DNA from: JAOUEA01 sp963797635
Lineage (GTDB): Bacteria > Actinomycetota > UBA4738 > HRBIN12
NCBI GenBank assembly: GCA_963797635.1
Contig: CAWCPZ010000011.1
Span: 1-64,000, forward strand
Length of the DNA: 64,000 nucleotides
Direction of reading: 5' to 3'
Shown: one piece after another, positions 44,491-54,278 of the stretch
How positions within the stretch are numbered: position 1 is the stretch's first letter
Layout: every line of letters begins with the position of its first letter
Translations under genes and position numbers: made by a program
The notes under the pieces: model-generated
The model's input: only the letters and a program-made list of their open reading frames with translations
Databases searched by the model: none
Told to the model about the DNA's origin: nothing

Positions 44491-45466
44491 ATGCCGCAGG
44501 GCTCGGCGCCCGACGGGGCGCTCACGGTGCTCTACATCGGGGGCTACGGCCGAAGCGGGAGCACCGTCCTCGACCGCGTCCTCGGCGCGCTTCCGGATGC
44601 CGTCTCCGTGGGAGAGATCCGCTCGATCTGGGGAGCGGTGCTCCGCGAGGACCGGCTCTGCGCGTGCGGTCAACGGTTCTCGGCGTGTCCCTTCTGGACC
44701 GAGGTGGGGGACCGGGCGTTCGGCGGCTGGGACTCGCCCGCGGTCGAGCGCGCGCGGGCGGCGCACGGTCTCGTCGACCGGCACCGGCACCTGCCCCAGT
44801 TGCTGTCGGGCAAGGGATCGGCGACGTTCGCTCGGGAGGAGGCCGTGTTCACGCAGGCGCTCGGGGATCTCTATCGGGCGGTCGCGGAAACCGGCGGCGC
44901 CCGTGTGGTGGTGGATGCCAGCAAGTACCCCGTCTACGCGGCGATCCTGCGCAAGGTGCCGGCCGTCGACCTCCGCGTCGTGCATCTGATCCGGGACGCC
45001 AGGGGCGCGGCCTACTCGTGGTCGAAGGAAGGGGTCGTCAAGCCCGACGCCAGCGGTGACGACACGTTCATGCCCACGCTATCGAGCGTCGAGGGCCAGC
45101 GCCGAGTGGTTGTTCTACAACGCGGGGTTCGATGCGTTGAAGGCGATGCGGATCCCGACGATGCGCCTGTACTACGAGTCGTTCGTCCGCGATCCTCGTG
45201 GCTCGGTCGCGAGGGTTGCGCGGTTCGCCGGCCTGACGGCCGACGAGGAGAGCCTGTCCTACATCCACGGTCCGACGGTTCGGCTGGGTGGTCCCGAACA
45301 CGCGCTCGGCGGGAACCCGGCGCGGTTCGGAGACCGGGACGTGCTCACCCTGCGCGCGGACCAGGCGTGGCGGGAGCGGATGGCCCCGGGCCAGCGCCGG
45401 ACGGTCACGGCGCTGACGTCGCCGTTCCTGGTGCGCTACGGGTACGTGGGACGTCATGGCCGCTGA
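44491..45466 (+). CDS. Sulfotransferase (EPS locus, 2 of 4), one frameshift
   Basis: The product starts with a PAPS loop YIGGYGRSGSTVLDRVL and contains the 3-prime phosphate site LIRDARGAAYSWSK, as in the broad sulfotransferase family. It has a CACGQRFSACPFW cysteine cluster near residue 60, also seen in the gene at 46581-47568. Near 45090 the frame changes and continues with EWLFYNAGFDALKAMRIP to a stop at 45466, for about 324 residues. It starts 5 nt after the kinase and its end overlaps the GT2 start. Confidence 0.83.
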
Positions 45467-46421
45467 CGGCGGATCACCGTCGCCGGACGTCTCCGTCGTG
45501 ATCCCGTCTCACCGGGGTGGAGCGCCGCTGCGACGCGCCGTCCGTACCGTGCTCGAGCAGGGGTACCCGGGGACGATCGAGGCGGTCGTGGTCTTCGATG
45601 CGTGCGAGCCCACCGAGCTCGGGGTCGACGATCTCCTCGGCCCCACGCGGACCGTCACCGTGCTGACGAACGACCGGACCCGTGGCCCCGCCGGCACCAG
45701 GAACCGCGGGATCGAGGCGAGCCGAGGGTCGTGGGTGGCCTTCCTCGATGATGACGACGCGTGGCTGGCCGGCAAGCTCACGCGTCAGCTCGCCGAGCTG
45801 GAGCGAACCGGCGCCGGGGTGGCCACCTGTGGGGTGCGGTACGTCGCGGACGGCCGCTACCGCGATCAGATCCCCGCGGTGCAGGCGGACATGCAGCGCG
45901 CGATCGTGGCCGGTGGCACCTTCGTTCCCCTGCAGACCATGGTCGTGCGTCGCGAACATCTGGATCGAGCGGGTCCGTTCGACGAGGACATGTGGGTGGG
46001 CGAGGACACCGACCTCGTGCTCCGGCTCGCCGGGTTGACGACGTTCTGCGGGGTCGGTGAACCCTTGATCGTCATGGAACGAGGCCACACCGACCGCCTC
46101 TCCCTCGACTACGAGCGGCATCTCGAAGGGTTCCGGCGTCTGGCGGCCAAGCATCACGAGCTGTTCGACCGGTGGCCGACCGGCCGCGCCCGCCGGTACT
46201 GGCGGCTCGCCGGCTTGGCGTTGCGCTCGGGAGACCGGCCCGCGGCCCGCGAGTGGGCTCGCCGCGCGGTGCGTCTGGACCCCACCAGCGTGAAGAACGT
46301 CGGGATGACGGCCGCGGCCTACCTGGCCCCGCGCTCGGTGTTCGATCGGGCGTTCGACGCGTATCAGACGGTCGGGTGGAAGCCGATCGCCGCCGACGTC
46401 GACGTCGGCCCGCTCGTCTGA
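45456..46421 (+). CDS. GT2-family glycosyltransferase
   Basis: The 321-residue product has the GT-A core: VVIPSHRGGAPLRRAVRTVL, the nucleotide-sugar DxD equivalent FLDDDDAW, and GEDTDLVLRLAG. It adds a sugar from a nucleotide donor to the growing repeat unit in the cytosol. It is the only clear glycosyltransferase in the locus besides the initiating transferase at 49762, so either the repeat unit is short or others are encoded elsewhere. Start overlaps the preceding sulfotransferase by about 10 bases. Confidence 0.88.
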   Translation: MAADGGSPSPDVSVVIPSHRGGAPLRRAVRTVLEQGYPGTIEAVVVFDACEPTELGVDDLLGPTRTVTVLTNDRTRGPAGTRNRGIEASRGSWVAFLDDDDAWLAGKLTRQLAELERTGAGVATCGVRYVADGRYRDQIPAVQADMQRAIVAGGTFVPLQTMVVRREHLDRAGPFDEDMWVGEDTDLVLRLAGLTTFCGVGEPLIVMERGHTDRLSLDYERHLEGFRRLAAKHHELFDRWPTGRARRYWRLAGLALRSGDRPAAREWARRAVRLDPTSVKNVGMTAAAYLAPRSVFDRAFDAYQTVGWKPIAADVDVGPLV

Positions 46422-46422
46422 C

Positions 46423-46584
46423 TCACGGCTTGGCGGTCGTGCCCTTGGCTCCCACGCCCTTGCGGAACGCGCGCTCCTTGCCGTCCCCGTGCGTGAGCCG
46501 GTAGCGGCTGACCTTGAGGAGCACGGCTTCGATCGCGATGAAGACCACCGCGACGATCCCGACGATCACGAGGACGATCTTCAT
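46423..46584 (-). CDS. Small membrane protein, 53 aa, in the EPS locus
   Basis: The product reads MKIVLVIVGIVAVVFIAIEAVLL followed by a basic cytosolic part ending VGAKGTTAKP: one membrane helix and a positive tail. Its ATG overlaps the stop of the upstream sulfotransferase (ATGA), so it is coupled to that gene. Function unknown; it may anchor or organise the sulfotransferase at the membrane. Confidence 0.7.
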   Translation of the reverse strand: MKIVLVIVGIVAVVFIAIEAVLLKVSRYRLTHGDGKERAFRKGVGAKGTTAKP

Positions 46585-47568
46585 GGCTCGAACCCGTACC
46601 GACGGAGCATGGGATAGGTGAGCGCGGTGACGAGCATGCGCTGACGCGGGTCCATCTTGTCTCGCCACGCCTCGTCGGCACGGATCGGGACCTCGCCGGT
46701 CATGAAGCGCATCGGGTTCCCGGCCACGGTGTGGTCGGTCCCGAGCTCGATCACCGGGCCGTCGCGGAAGGCCGCATCGGCGGCCGTGAGCGGATGCCCC
46801 ATCAGCGTCGTGATGCGGTCGAGCTCGCGCCGAGGCTCCCGCACGAAGTCCTCATAGGTGAACCGGATCGTCGGCACGTGCCGGCCCAGCGAGCCGAAGA
46901 CGGCGTTGGTGGTGGTCCAGCGGATCGCGGCCTCGGGCGGCGAGTACGTCGGCATCATCACCTCGCGGTCGGTGATCTCCGGACGCACGACCTGTTTCGT
47001 GGATGAGTGGGCCACGCCTCTCGAGTCGCGCACCAGATGGGCCACCCGCACGTCGAGCGCGGCCGACCGGCGAACGATCAACGCGTGGAGCGGCGACATC
47101 GACGAGTCGATCACGACGTCGCCCTCGGCGGCTTCCAGGATCGCGGGGTAGACCCGCTCGAGGTAGGACAGGTACCGGGAGACCTTGCGCTCGAAGGGCG
47201 AGGTCGTCGGGACCCATCCGGAGCAAGCGGGGCAATGCGCGAGGCTGGTCGACCTCCTCGCGGAGGGCGAGCACCTCGTCGAGGTCGATCCGGTCCCATC
47301 CACCGAACGCCAGGTGGCCCACCCTGCCCCAGAAGGGACAGCCGCGCAACGGCAGGCCGCAGCCGCATCGTTCGTCGTCGCGCAGGCCGCGATCCCACAG
47401 GTAGCGGATCTCGCCGCACGAGACGAACCCGTCGACCTGGCCCAACGATCGATCGACCAGGGTGCTGCCGCTCCGTGCCTGGCCACCCAGCAGCAACACC
47501 TTGGGGCGTTCGGCAGGTGAAGCGACGCTCGTGTCGAGCGCGCGCTCCGGCATCTCGTCGGGCGTCAT
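46581..47568 (-). CDS. Sulfotransferase (EPS locus, 3 of 4), one frameshift
   Basis: The N-terminal frame has the PAPS loop LLGGQARSGSTLVDRSLGQ and the cysteine cluster CGCGLPLRGCPFW. The frame shifts near 47197 and continues with FERKVSRYLSYLERVYPAIL, then LVRDSRGVAHSSTKQ (3-prime phosphate site), to a stop at 46581. Corrected length is about 328 residues. Close similarity in layout to 44491-45466 suggests duplication within the locus. Start at 47568 gives MTPDEMPERAL; the ATG five codons later is possible. Its stop overlaps the small membrane protein. Confidence 0.82.
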
Positions 47569-47625
47569 CTGGTATGGATTATCGGCCCCGGTTGCCGCGG
47601 GCGACAAGGACGGAAGGAGCGACAC

Positions 47626-48880
47626 GTGTCCTCGGGCGCACCGCATCCCCCCCGCGATGACGCGGACGCCATGCGCTGGGTGGCGAACGTGCTGCTGGGC
47701 GAACTCGCCGATGACCCCGACATCGTCGTCGGGCGGAAGGCTCCGAGCGGCCATCGCGTGCTGTGGACGTTCTCGATGCTGCCCGGAGGCGATGACCCGT
47801 ACGTGCTGATCCCCGCCGATGCGCCCCGTGCCGCGGCTGCGGCCGTCCACGGACTCGGGAACCCGTTGCGGTCCCGCGATCGGGCGGTGGAGGCGGCGGC
47901 AGGACTGGCGATGCGTGCCCGGGTCGGCCCCCGGTTCGCCCCGTCGCTGGTCGTGAGCGCGCCGGGTCCGGTGGCGCGCCATCGCACGCTGCCGGGCCAT
48001 CTGGCCACCCTCCTCGGCCGTGACGACGCCGTCTGCGCCGTGATCCTCGGTCGACGCCGGCCCAACCGGAAACCGGTCCTGAAGATGCTGGCTCCCGACG
48101 GGGAGGTCCTCGCCTACGCGAAGGTGGGCTGGAACGACCTCACGGCGAACCTGGTGCGTGCCGAAGCCGACGCGATGGCACGGATCGCGGCCGCCGCCCC
48201 TCGAACGTTCCGGCTGCCGAGGGTGCTCGCCTCCGGACCCTGGGCCGGACTCGAGTTGCTGGTCACCGCGCCGGCCCCGGCGGCGGGCCGGGGCGATGGG
48301 CCGCCGCTCCGGATGCCGGGCGATGCCACCCGCGAGATCGCCGCCATCCACGGGCTCGAGCACGGGACGTTCGCCGGCAGCGCCTACCGGGTCGGTCTCG
48401 TGTCCCGGCTCGAGGCCGGCGAGCCCGACGACACCACCGCCCTCCTGCACCAGGCGCTCGCATGGCTCGACGAGGCATGGGGACAGGAGGAGATCCCCTT
48501 CGGCTCCTGGCACGGGGATTGGATGCCCTGGAACCTGTTGCGCTCGGGCACCGACCTCTGGGTCTGGGACTGGGAGCGGTCGGCCTCAGGGGTGCCGGTC
48601 GGGCTGGATGCCGCCCACTTCCGGTTCGACATCGAATCGAAGATCAGGGGGCGGTCGCCGGAGGAGGCCGCGGCCTCGTCGGCGGGATGGACCGAGAGGG
48701 TGGGGCCCGATCTGGGCGCGCAGACCTGGTTCCGGGCGCGCGCTCGCCGTGGCGAACCTCCTGGAGATGTGTCTGCGGTTCCGCGAAGGACGGCAGGCGG
48801 GCATGGAGGCCAAGGATGTCGCCTACGTTCGGGCGGTGGGTTCGCTGATCTCCGATGGCAGCGGCGGGGCCGGCGCATGA
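47626..48880 (+). CDS. APH-fold kinase-like protein, one frameshift
   Basis: The product has a protein-kinase-like/aminoglycoside phosphotransferase C-lobe: WHGDWMPWNLL is the catalytic HGDxxxxN loop and VWDWERS the metal-binding equivalent of DFG, with a Lys in LAYAKVGWND upstream. Such proteins in sugar loci phosphorylate small molecules or sugars; target unknown. The frame shifts near 48738, and the corrected C-terminus reads ALAVANLLEMCLRFREGRQA to a stop at 48880 that overlaps the next ATG. The uncorrected frame falsely reads into the sulfotransferase. GTG start at 47626 follows AAGGAGCGACAC. Confidence 0.75.
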
Positions 48881-49728
48881 GGAAGCGGGCCATCAAGGGG
48901 CTGGAGCGGTACCTGGAGGCCACCAGCGGACTGCGCATGATGCCCGATTTCCTGATCGTGGGCACCCAGCGCGGTGGAACGACATCGCTCTATCGCTACC
49001 TCGCCGAGCATCCGAGCATGGCGCCCACGTTGGTGTCGAAGGGGGTGCGGTACTTCGACGCGGAGTACGCGCGCGGCACCTCCTGGTACCGCGGCCATTT
49101 CCCGCTGCGCTCCTATGCGTGGATGCATCGAACCGTGCGTCATACGCCGTTGATCACGGGCGAAGGGAGCCCCTACTACCTGTTCCACCCGCTCGCGGCG
49201 GAGCGGGCAGCCGCGACGGTGCCCGACGTCAAGGTGATCGCGATGCTGCGCAATCCGGTGAGCCGCGCCTACTCGCACTATCAGCACGAGGTCGACGGAG
49301 GGTTCGAGGACCTGAGCAGCTTCGAGGCCGCGATCGACGCCGAACCCGAGCGGCTCCGGGGTGAAGCCGAGCGGCTGGTCGCCGAGCCCGGCTCCACGAG
49401 CTACGCGCACCGCCACTACTCCTACCTGGCGCGAGGTCGCTACGCGGAGCAACTGGAGGTGTGGTTCCGCTGCTTCCCGCGAGAGCAGGTCCATGTCCTG
49501 CGGAGCGAGGATCTCTTCGGCGATCCCGAGGCCGCCTATGGCGAGGTCCTCGAGTTCCTGGGCCTGCCGCCGCATTCGCTGCGGGATTACAAGCCCTACA
49601 ACGCGCACAAGGCCCCGAAAGGCATGAGCCCGGAGACGCGCGAGCGCCTCGAGACGTACTTCGCCGAGCCGAACCGGCAACTCGCCGATCTCATCGGCGA
49701 ACGTTTCACGTGGTCGTTCGAAGGGTAG
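48877..49728 (+). CDS. Sulfotransferase, carbohydrate type (EPS locus, 4 of 4)
   Basis: The 283-residue product has PAPS loop VGTQRGGTTSLYRYL, the 3-prime phosphate motif RNPVSRAYSHYQHEV and the SKGVRYFDAEYARGTSWY segment. It closely parallels the gene at 40313-41200. ATG at 48877 overlaps the kinase stop as ATGA, showing the two are separate, coupled genes. The enzyme probably sulfates the polysaccharide repeat unit. Confidence 0.9.
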   Translation: MRKRAIKGLERYLEATSGLRMMPDFLIVGTQRGGTTSLYRYLAEHPSMAPTLVSKGVRYFDAEYARGTSWYRGHFPLRSYAWMHRTVRHTPLITGEGSPYYLFHPLAAERAAATVPDVKVIAMLRNPVSRAYSHYQHEVDGGFEDLSSFEAAIDAEPERLRGEAERLVAEPGSTSYAHRHYSYLARGRYAEQLEVWFRCFPREQVHVLRSEDLFGDPEAAYGEVLEFLGLPPHSLRDYKPYNAHKAPKGMSPETRERLETYFAEPNRQLADLIGERFTWSFEG

Positions 49729-49761
49729 GTGCCCACCTTCCGGCAGGAAGGACGAAAGACC

Positions 49762-51410
49762 ATGGGACTTAGTTCTTTCGGCCGATTCCGGACTCACCCC
49801 CTCTCCCTACACTCTGCGCTACCGGTGGAGCAACGCGATGGGGCGCACGCGATGAGCGGATCCGGCCTTCCCCCGACCCTTCATGATGAGGGGTCGCCAG
49901 GGACCACGGCCGGTTCCTTCGACGTGGATCAAGCGGAGCGATACCGAGCGCTCATGGCGGCACCCGCGCCGGTGGACGATCACCAGGTCGACCCCCGTGC
50001 GCGGAGTGCCGGCGAGCGCATGTCCTCCCGGGTCCGCCACCACTACCGCTGGGTCCAGCTGTCGATGGCGTGCACGGACGTGGCGTCGGTCGTGGCAGCG
50101 TTCGCGTTCGCGATGCTGGCGCACGACCAGGTCATGCGAACCCACATCGACGTGTGGATGTTGCTGTGGTCGCGCCGGTGCTGGTCATCGGGATCTTCTC
50201 GGCGTTCCGGCTGTACTCGGTCCAGCGCATCGCCGCCGCCGAGGAGTTCCGCCGGCTGATCCTGGCGGTGACGCTGATCGTGACGATGGCGGTCACGTTC
50301 TCCTTCTGGTCGAAGGCGTCGTTCTCCCGGCTGTGGATCGCGGGCTCGTGGCTCTTCTCGTTGATCCTGGTGTTGGCGACGCGCTACCAGTGGCGGTGCT
50401 ACGTCCGGCGCCAGCGGGAACGCGGTGTCCTGGCCCTGCGCACGCTGATCGTGGGAGCGAACGCCGAAGCCGGACGGGTCGCCACCGAGATGCGCCGGTC
50501 CGATCTGGGCTTCGTGCCCCTCGGCTACGTGTGCGCCGACGGGTGGGGCCGTCCCACCACCGACATCCCGATGCTCGGCCACATCGACGACCTCAGCGAG
50601 CTGATCCGCCAGACCGATGCCGATTGCCTGTTCGTGGCGGCGAGCGCGATCCACCCGGAGCACATGGTGCAGGTGTCCAAGACGGCGCGCCGCGACGGTG
50701 TGGAGGTGCGGATCACGGCGAACGTCCAGGAGATCCTGTCCACGAGGGTGGCGGCCCAGCCGCTGGGCAGCCTCATGGCGTTCTCGCTCAGGCCGGTGAG
50801 CTTGACCGGGGTGCAGGCGCTCGCCAAGCGCACCTTCGACATCGGCCTGACCGCCATCGGGATGGTGATCGGCCTGCCGCTGTTCGCCGCGGTGGCCCTG
50901 GCGGTCAAGCTGTCGTCCCGGGGTCCGGTGTTCTTCCGCCAGGAGCGCGTGGGCTACCACGGCCGCCCGTTCACGATGCTGAAGTTCCGCACGATGGTGG
51001 TGGACGCCGAAGCGATGCTCGACGGGTTGATGGAGCAGAACGAGGCGACCGGGCCGCTGTTCAAGATCAAGCGCGACCCGCGCGTGACGCCCGTGGGCCG
51101 GTTCCTGCGCAAGTGGAGCCTGGACGAGCTCCCGCAGCTGTGGAACGTGCTGGTGGGCGACATGAGCCTGGTGGGACCGCGCCCACCGCTCGCTCGCGAG
51201 GTGGCGCAGTACGAGGACTGGATGATGTCGCGGTTGGAGGTTCGGCCCGGGCTCACCGGTCTGTGGCAGGTCAGCGGGCGGAGCGACCTCCCGTTCGATG
51301 ACTACGTGCGGCTCGACCTGTTCTACATCGAGAACTGGTCGCTGGCCTACGACCTGTTCATCATCGCCAAGTCGGTGCCCATGCTGGTGACCGGCCGCGG
51401 CGCGAGCTAG
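49762..51410 (+). CDS. Undecaprenyl-phosphate sugar-1-phosphate transferase, one frameshift
   Basis: The C-terminal half has the polyprenyl glycosylphosphotransferase (WbaP-like) signature: KRTFDIGLTAIGMVIGLPLFA, FRTMVVDAE, LRKWSLDELPQLWNVLVGDMS, VGPRPPL and LTGLWQVSGRS. The N-terminal half has about five helices and a Rossmann-like cytosolic domain (LIVGANAEAGRVATEMR). It starts repeat-unit synthesis by loading sugar-1-phosphate on undecaprenyl phosphate. The frame changes near 50163. ATG at 49762 follows GGAAGGA; ATG at 49852 is the alternative. It is the last plus-strand gene of the locus. Confidence 0.85.
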
Positions 51411-52168
51411 CGGCGCTCCGTCCAGAAGACGTCGGTGCGGTAGGGCAGCACCACCTCGGCCTCGTCCGCCAGCAGCGTCCGCACCTCGGCTTCGACCGCG
51501 GCTCGCTGCGCCTCGTCGAGGGTGGCGATGAAGCTCACCGACACCACCCGATCCACCAGCTGGTCGGCCGAGACACGCTGGTCGTTGCCGAAGGCCTGGT
51601 GGGCCAGCGGGGTGAACCGGTCCGCGGGTTCGAAGGCCTGCTGCCAGGCGCCGGTCCGATGCGTCGGCGTGTCGCCGCGGTAGGGCTCCCAGACGCGTTC
51701 GAGGGCCGCCTGCACCCGATCACGTTCATCGCGGACGTTGAACACCACCGCGAGCCTGCCGCCTGGGCGGAGCACCCGGGCCAGCTCGGTGAGCGCACGT
51801 GGTCCGTCGAACCAGTGGAAGGCCTGCGCCACGACGACGCCGTCCACGCTCGCATCGCCCAGCGGGAGCGATTCCGCGGTGCCGTCGGCCACTCGAACAT
51901 CTGGCCGAACATCCGGCAACGACCGCGACAGGACCTCGCGCATGCCGGCCACGGGTTCGATCGCGATGAGGTCGGCGCCGGTCGCCACGAGCTCGCGCGT
52001 GAGCTTCCCCGTGCCGGCCGCCAGGTCGACGATCGTGGCACCGCTGGTGATCCCCAGGGTCTCGACCACGAACGCGATGGCCTCGGCGGGATAGCCCGGG
52101 CGGCCGCGGTCGTAGGCGTCGGCCTGCAGGTCGAATCCGCGCGCAGCCGCGTGGTGGACGTCGCTCAC
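51407..52168 (-). CDS. Class I SAM-dependent methyltransferase
   Basis: The 253-residue product has motif I IVDLAAGTGKLTREL, motif II acidic AIEPVAGM and a WFDGPRALTELARVLRPGG block typical of UbiE/type-11 methyltransferases. Substrate unknown. The GTG at 52168 overlaps the lipB stop (GTGA), so it is the last gene of the lpd-E1-E2-lipB run. Its stop overlaps the convergent sugar transferase by 4 bases. Confidence 0.85.
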   Translation of the reverse strand: MSDVHHAAARGFDLQADAYDRGRPGYPAEAIAFVVETLGITSGATIVDLAAGTGKLTRELVATGADLIAIEPVAGMREVLSRSLPDVRPDVRVADGTAESLPLGDASVDGVVVAQAFHWFDGPRALTELARVLRPGGRLAVVFNVRDERDRVQAALERVWEPYRGDTPTHRTGAWQQAFEPADRFTPLAHQAFGNDQRVSADQLVDRVVSVSFIATLDEAQRAAVEAEVRTLLADEAEVVLPYRTDVFWTERR

Positions 52169-52875
52169 GCCACGACCGGCGCGCGGCCGGGGGCGAAGGC
52201 GCGCTCGACGTCGGCGGGCGCGGGTTCGTACGCGAGTTCGAAGATGTCGGCGAGGTGGCCCCGCACGAGCGGACGCATCTCGGCCACCGTGACCTCCCGC
52301 CCCGCGATCGCCGACAGGGACGTGACGCCGTTGTCGGGCAGTCCGCAGGCCACGATCCCTCCGAACCAGGACAGGTCGGTGTCGCAGTTGATCGCGAATC
52401 CGTGGAGGGTCACGCGCGTCCGCATCAGGCGCACCCCGATCGCGCACACCTTGTCGTCGCCGGCGAACACGCCGGTCTGCACGTCATCGCGGCGGTGGAG
52501 TTCCACGCCGATGTCGGCGCCGGACCGGATCACCGCGTCTTCCAGCTTGCGCAGGTACCGCGCAGCATCCGGCGTGGCGCCGAGGTCGATGATCGGATAG
52601 CCGACGAGCTGGCCCGGTCCGTGGAAGGTGAAGGAACCGCCGCGATCGATGTGGTGGACCTCGGCGCCGTGGGCGACGGCTTCGTCCTCGCTCCACACCA
52701 GGTGCTCGGGCTTGGAGCGCCGGCCCGCGGTGAACACCGGCGGGTGCTCCAGCAGGATCAGCGAATCGGGCACCGCGCCGTCCAGCCGCCGCTGCGCCAG
52801 ATCGTGCATCGCGTCATTGGCCGTCGCATACGGCACCGGCCCGGCGGGTTCGATCAGCCACGTGGGACGCGTCAT
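52165..52875 (-). CDS. lipB: Lipoyl(octanoyl) transferase
   Basis: The 236-residue product has the LipB blocks: LLEHPPVFTAGRRSKPEHL, the substrate motif RGGSFTFHGPGQLVGYPI, K in GDDKVCAIGVR and catalytic Cys in VACGLPDNGVTSL. It moves octanoate from ACP to the lipoyl domain Lys of E2. It lies 10 nt after E2, so acceptor and transferase are made together. LipA, which completes lipoate, is at 24966. Confidence 0.93.
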   Translation of the reverse strand: MTRPTWLIEPAGPVPYATANDAMHDLAQRRLDGAVPDSLILLEHPPVFTAGRRSKPEHLVWSEDEAVAHGAEVHHIDRGGSFTFHGPGQLVGYPIIDLGATPDAARYLRKLEDAVIRSGADIGVELHRRDDVQTGVFAGDDKVCAIGVRLMRTRVTLHGFAINCDTDLSWFGGIVACGLPDNGVTSLSAIAGREVTVAEMRPLVRGHLADIFELAYEPAPADVERAFAPGRAPVVA

Positions 52876-52885
52876 GGCCGGTCGA

Positions 52886-54244
52886 TCAGACCCCGAGGTC
52901 CTCGGCGAAGTCCCAGCTCTCGAGGTTCTGCTTGACGCGGGCCAGGAACCGGGTCGCGAGTTCGCCGTCGATGACCCGGTGGTCCCACGACATCGACAGG
53001 TACACCATCGAGCGGATCGCGATCGCGTCGTCGATCACGACCGGCCGCTTCTGGATCGTGTCGAGCGAGAGGATCCCGGCGTTGGGCTGGTTGATGATCG
53101 GCACGCTCAGCAGGGATCCGTACGGACCAGGGTTCGTGATCGTGAACGTGGCGCCGGTCACCTCGTCGGGCTTGAGTTGATGCGACCGCGCGCGCGCCGC
53201 CAGGTCGGCGATGGCTCGCGCGATCCCGGGGACGTTCATCGCGTCGACGTTCCTCACCACCGGCACGATCAGTCCCTGGTCGTAGCTCACGGCGATCCCC
53301 ATGTTCACGTACTTGCGGACGACGAGTTCGTCCCCCCGAAGCTCGGCGTTGACCATCGGGAACGACAACAGCGCCTCGGACACCGCGCGCGTGACCATGG
53401 GCAGGTAGGTGAGCTTCACGCCGTAGCGCTCGAAGAACGACTCCTTCACGCGCTCGCGGAGCTTCACGAGGTGGTCGACGTTGACCTCGACCATCGTCCA
53501 GGCCCGGGCCGAGGTGGCGAGCGAGGCGACCATGTGCTCGCCGATCGCCTTGCGGATGTGCGTGAGCGGCACGATCTCTTCGCCTTGGCCCGGCGTTGAG
53601 GGCGCGGACGGTGCAACCGGGGTCACGCTCGGGGCCGGCTGCGATGCCGCCCCTGGGGAAGGAACGCCCGATGTCGGCACCGCAGCCGGGCCGGCGGCGA
53701 TGGCGGCTTCGACGTCGTGTTTGGTGATGCGGCCGCCGGTGCCGGTCCCGGCGATCGCCGACAGGTCCAGGTGGTGTTCGGCGGCGAGCTTCCGCACCAA
53801 CGGCGACAGGATCTGTGACCTGGGGCCCCGGTCCTGCATCGCGGGGGCCGTCGTTGCTGCGGCCGCCGCCGGGGCTTGGGCCGCGGGCCGAGCGGCTTGC
53901 GGCGTGGGGACCGGCTCGGCGGCGGAGACCGCGGGAACCTCGGCTGCGGGGTCTTCGGCGGAGTCTTCAGCGGCGGCTGCAGGGGTGGCCGGAGCAGCGG
54001 CCGCGCCGTCGCCCGAGTCGATCTCCGCGAGCTCGGTGCCGACGGCGACGGTTTCGCCTTCGGGCACGAGGATCTTCGTCACGGTGCCGGCGACGGGGGA
54101 GGGGACCTCGGTGTCCACCTTGTCGGTGGAGATCTCGAAGAGCGGCTCGTCGCGCTCGATCGTGTCGCCCTCCTGCTTGAGCCATTTCAGGATCGTGCCT
54201 TCGATGATCGTCTCGCCGAGCTGTGGCATCTGGATCGAGGTCAC
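52886..54244 (-). CDS. 2-oxoacid dehydrogenase E2 (dihydrolipoyl acyltransferase)
   Basis: The 452-residue product has one lipoyl domain (acceptor K42 in STDKVDTEV), an Ala/Pro linker of about 70 residues, a peripheral-subunit-binding domain (ILSPLVRKLAAEHHLDLSAI), a second linker and the catalytic core with SWDHRVIDGELATRF carrying the HxxxDG active site. It transfers the acyl group to CoA. GTG at 54244 has a GGAGG site. Acyl specificity (acetyl or branched) cannot be told; it follows its own E1 pair. Confidence 0.93.
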   Translation of the reverse strand: MTSIQMPQLGETIIEGTILKWLKQEGDTIERDEPLFEISTDKVDTEVPSPVAGTVTKILVPEGETVAVGTELAEIDSGDGAAAAPATPAAAAEDSAEDPAAEVPAVSAAEPVPTPQAARPAAQAPAAAAATTAPAMQDRGPRSQILSPLVRKLAAEHHLDLSAIAGTGTGGRITKHDVEAAIAAGPAAVPTSGVPSPGAASQPAPSVTPVAPSAPSTPGQGEEIVPLTHIRKAIGEHMVASLATSARAWTMVEVNVDHLVKLRERVKESFFERYGVKLTYLPMVTRAVSEALLSFPMVNAELRGDELVVRKYVNMGIAVSYDQGLIVPVVRNVDAMNVPGIARAIADLAARARSHQLKPDEVTGATFTITNPGPYGSLLSVPIINQPNAGILSLDTIQKRPVVIDDAIAIRSMVYLSMSWDHRVIDGELATRFLARVKQNLESWDFAEDLGV

Positions 54245-54278
54245 GGGTGCATCGCCTCCGGGTTCGGCCTGTCGGTGG

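Noticed and set aside
47626..49728. A 700-residue kinase-sulfotransferase fusion frame
   Set aside because: The frame joins two genes only because of an indel near 48738. The corrected kinase ends at 48880 and overlaps a clean sulfotransferase ATG (ATGA), so they are two genes.
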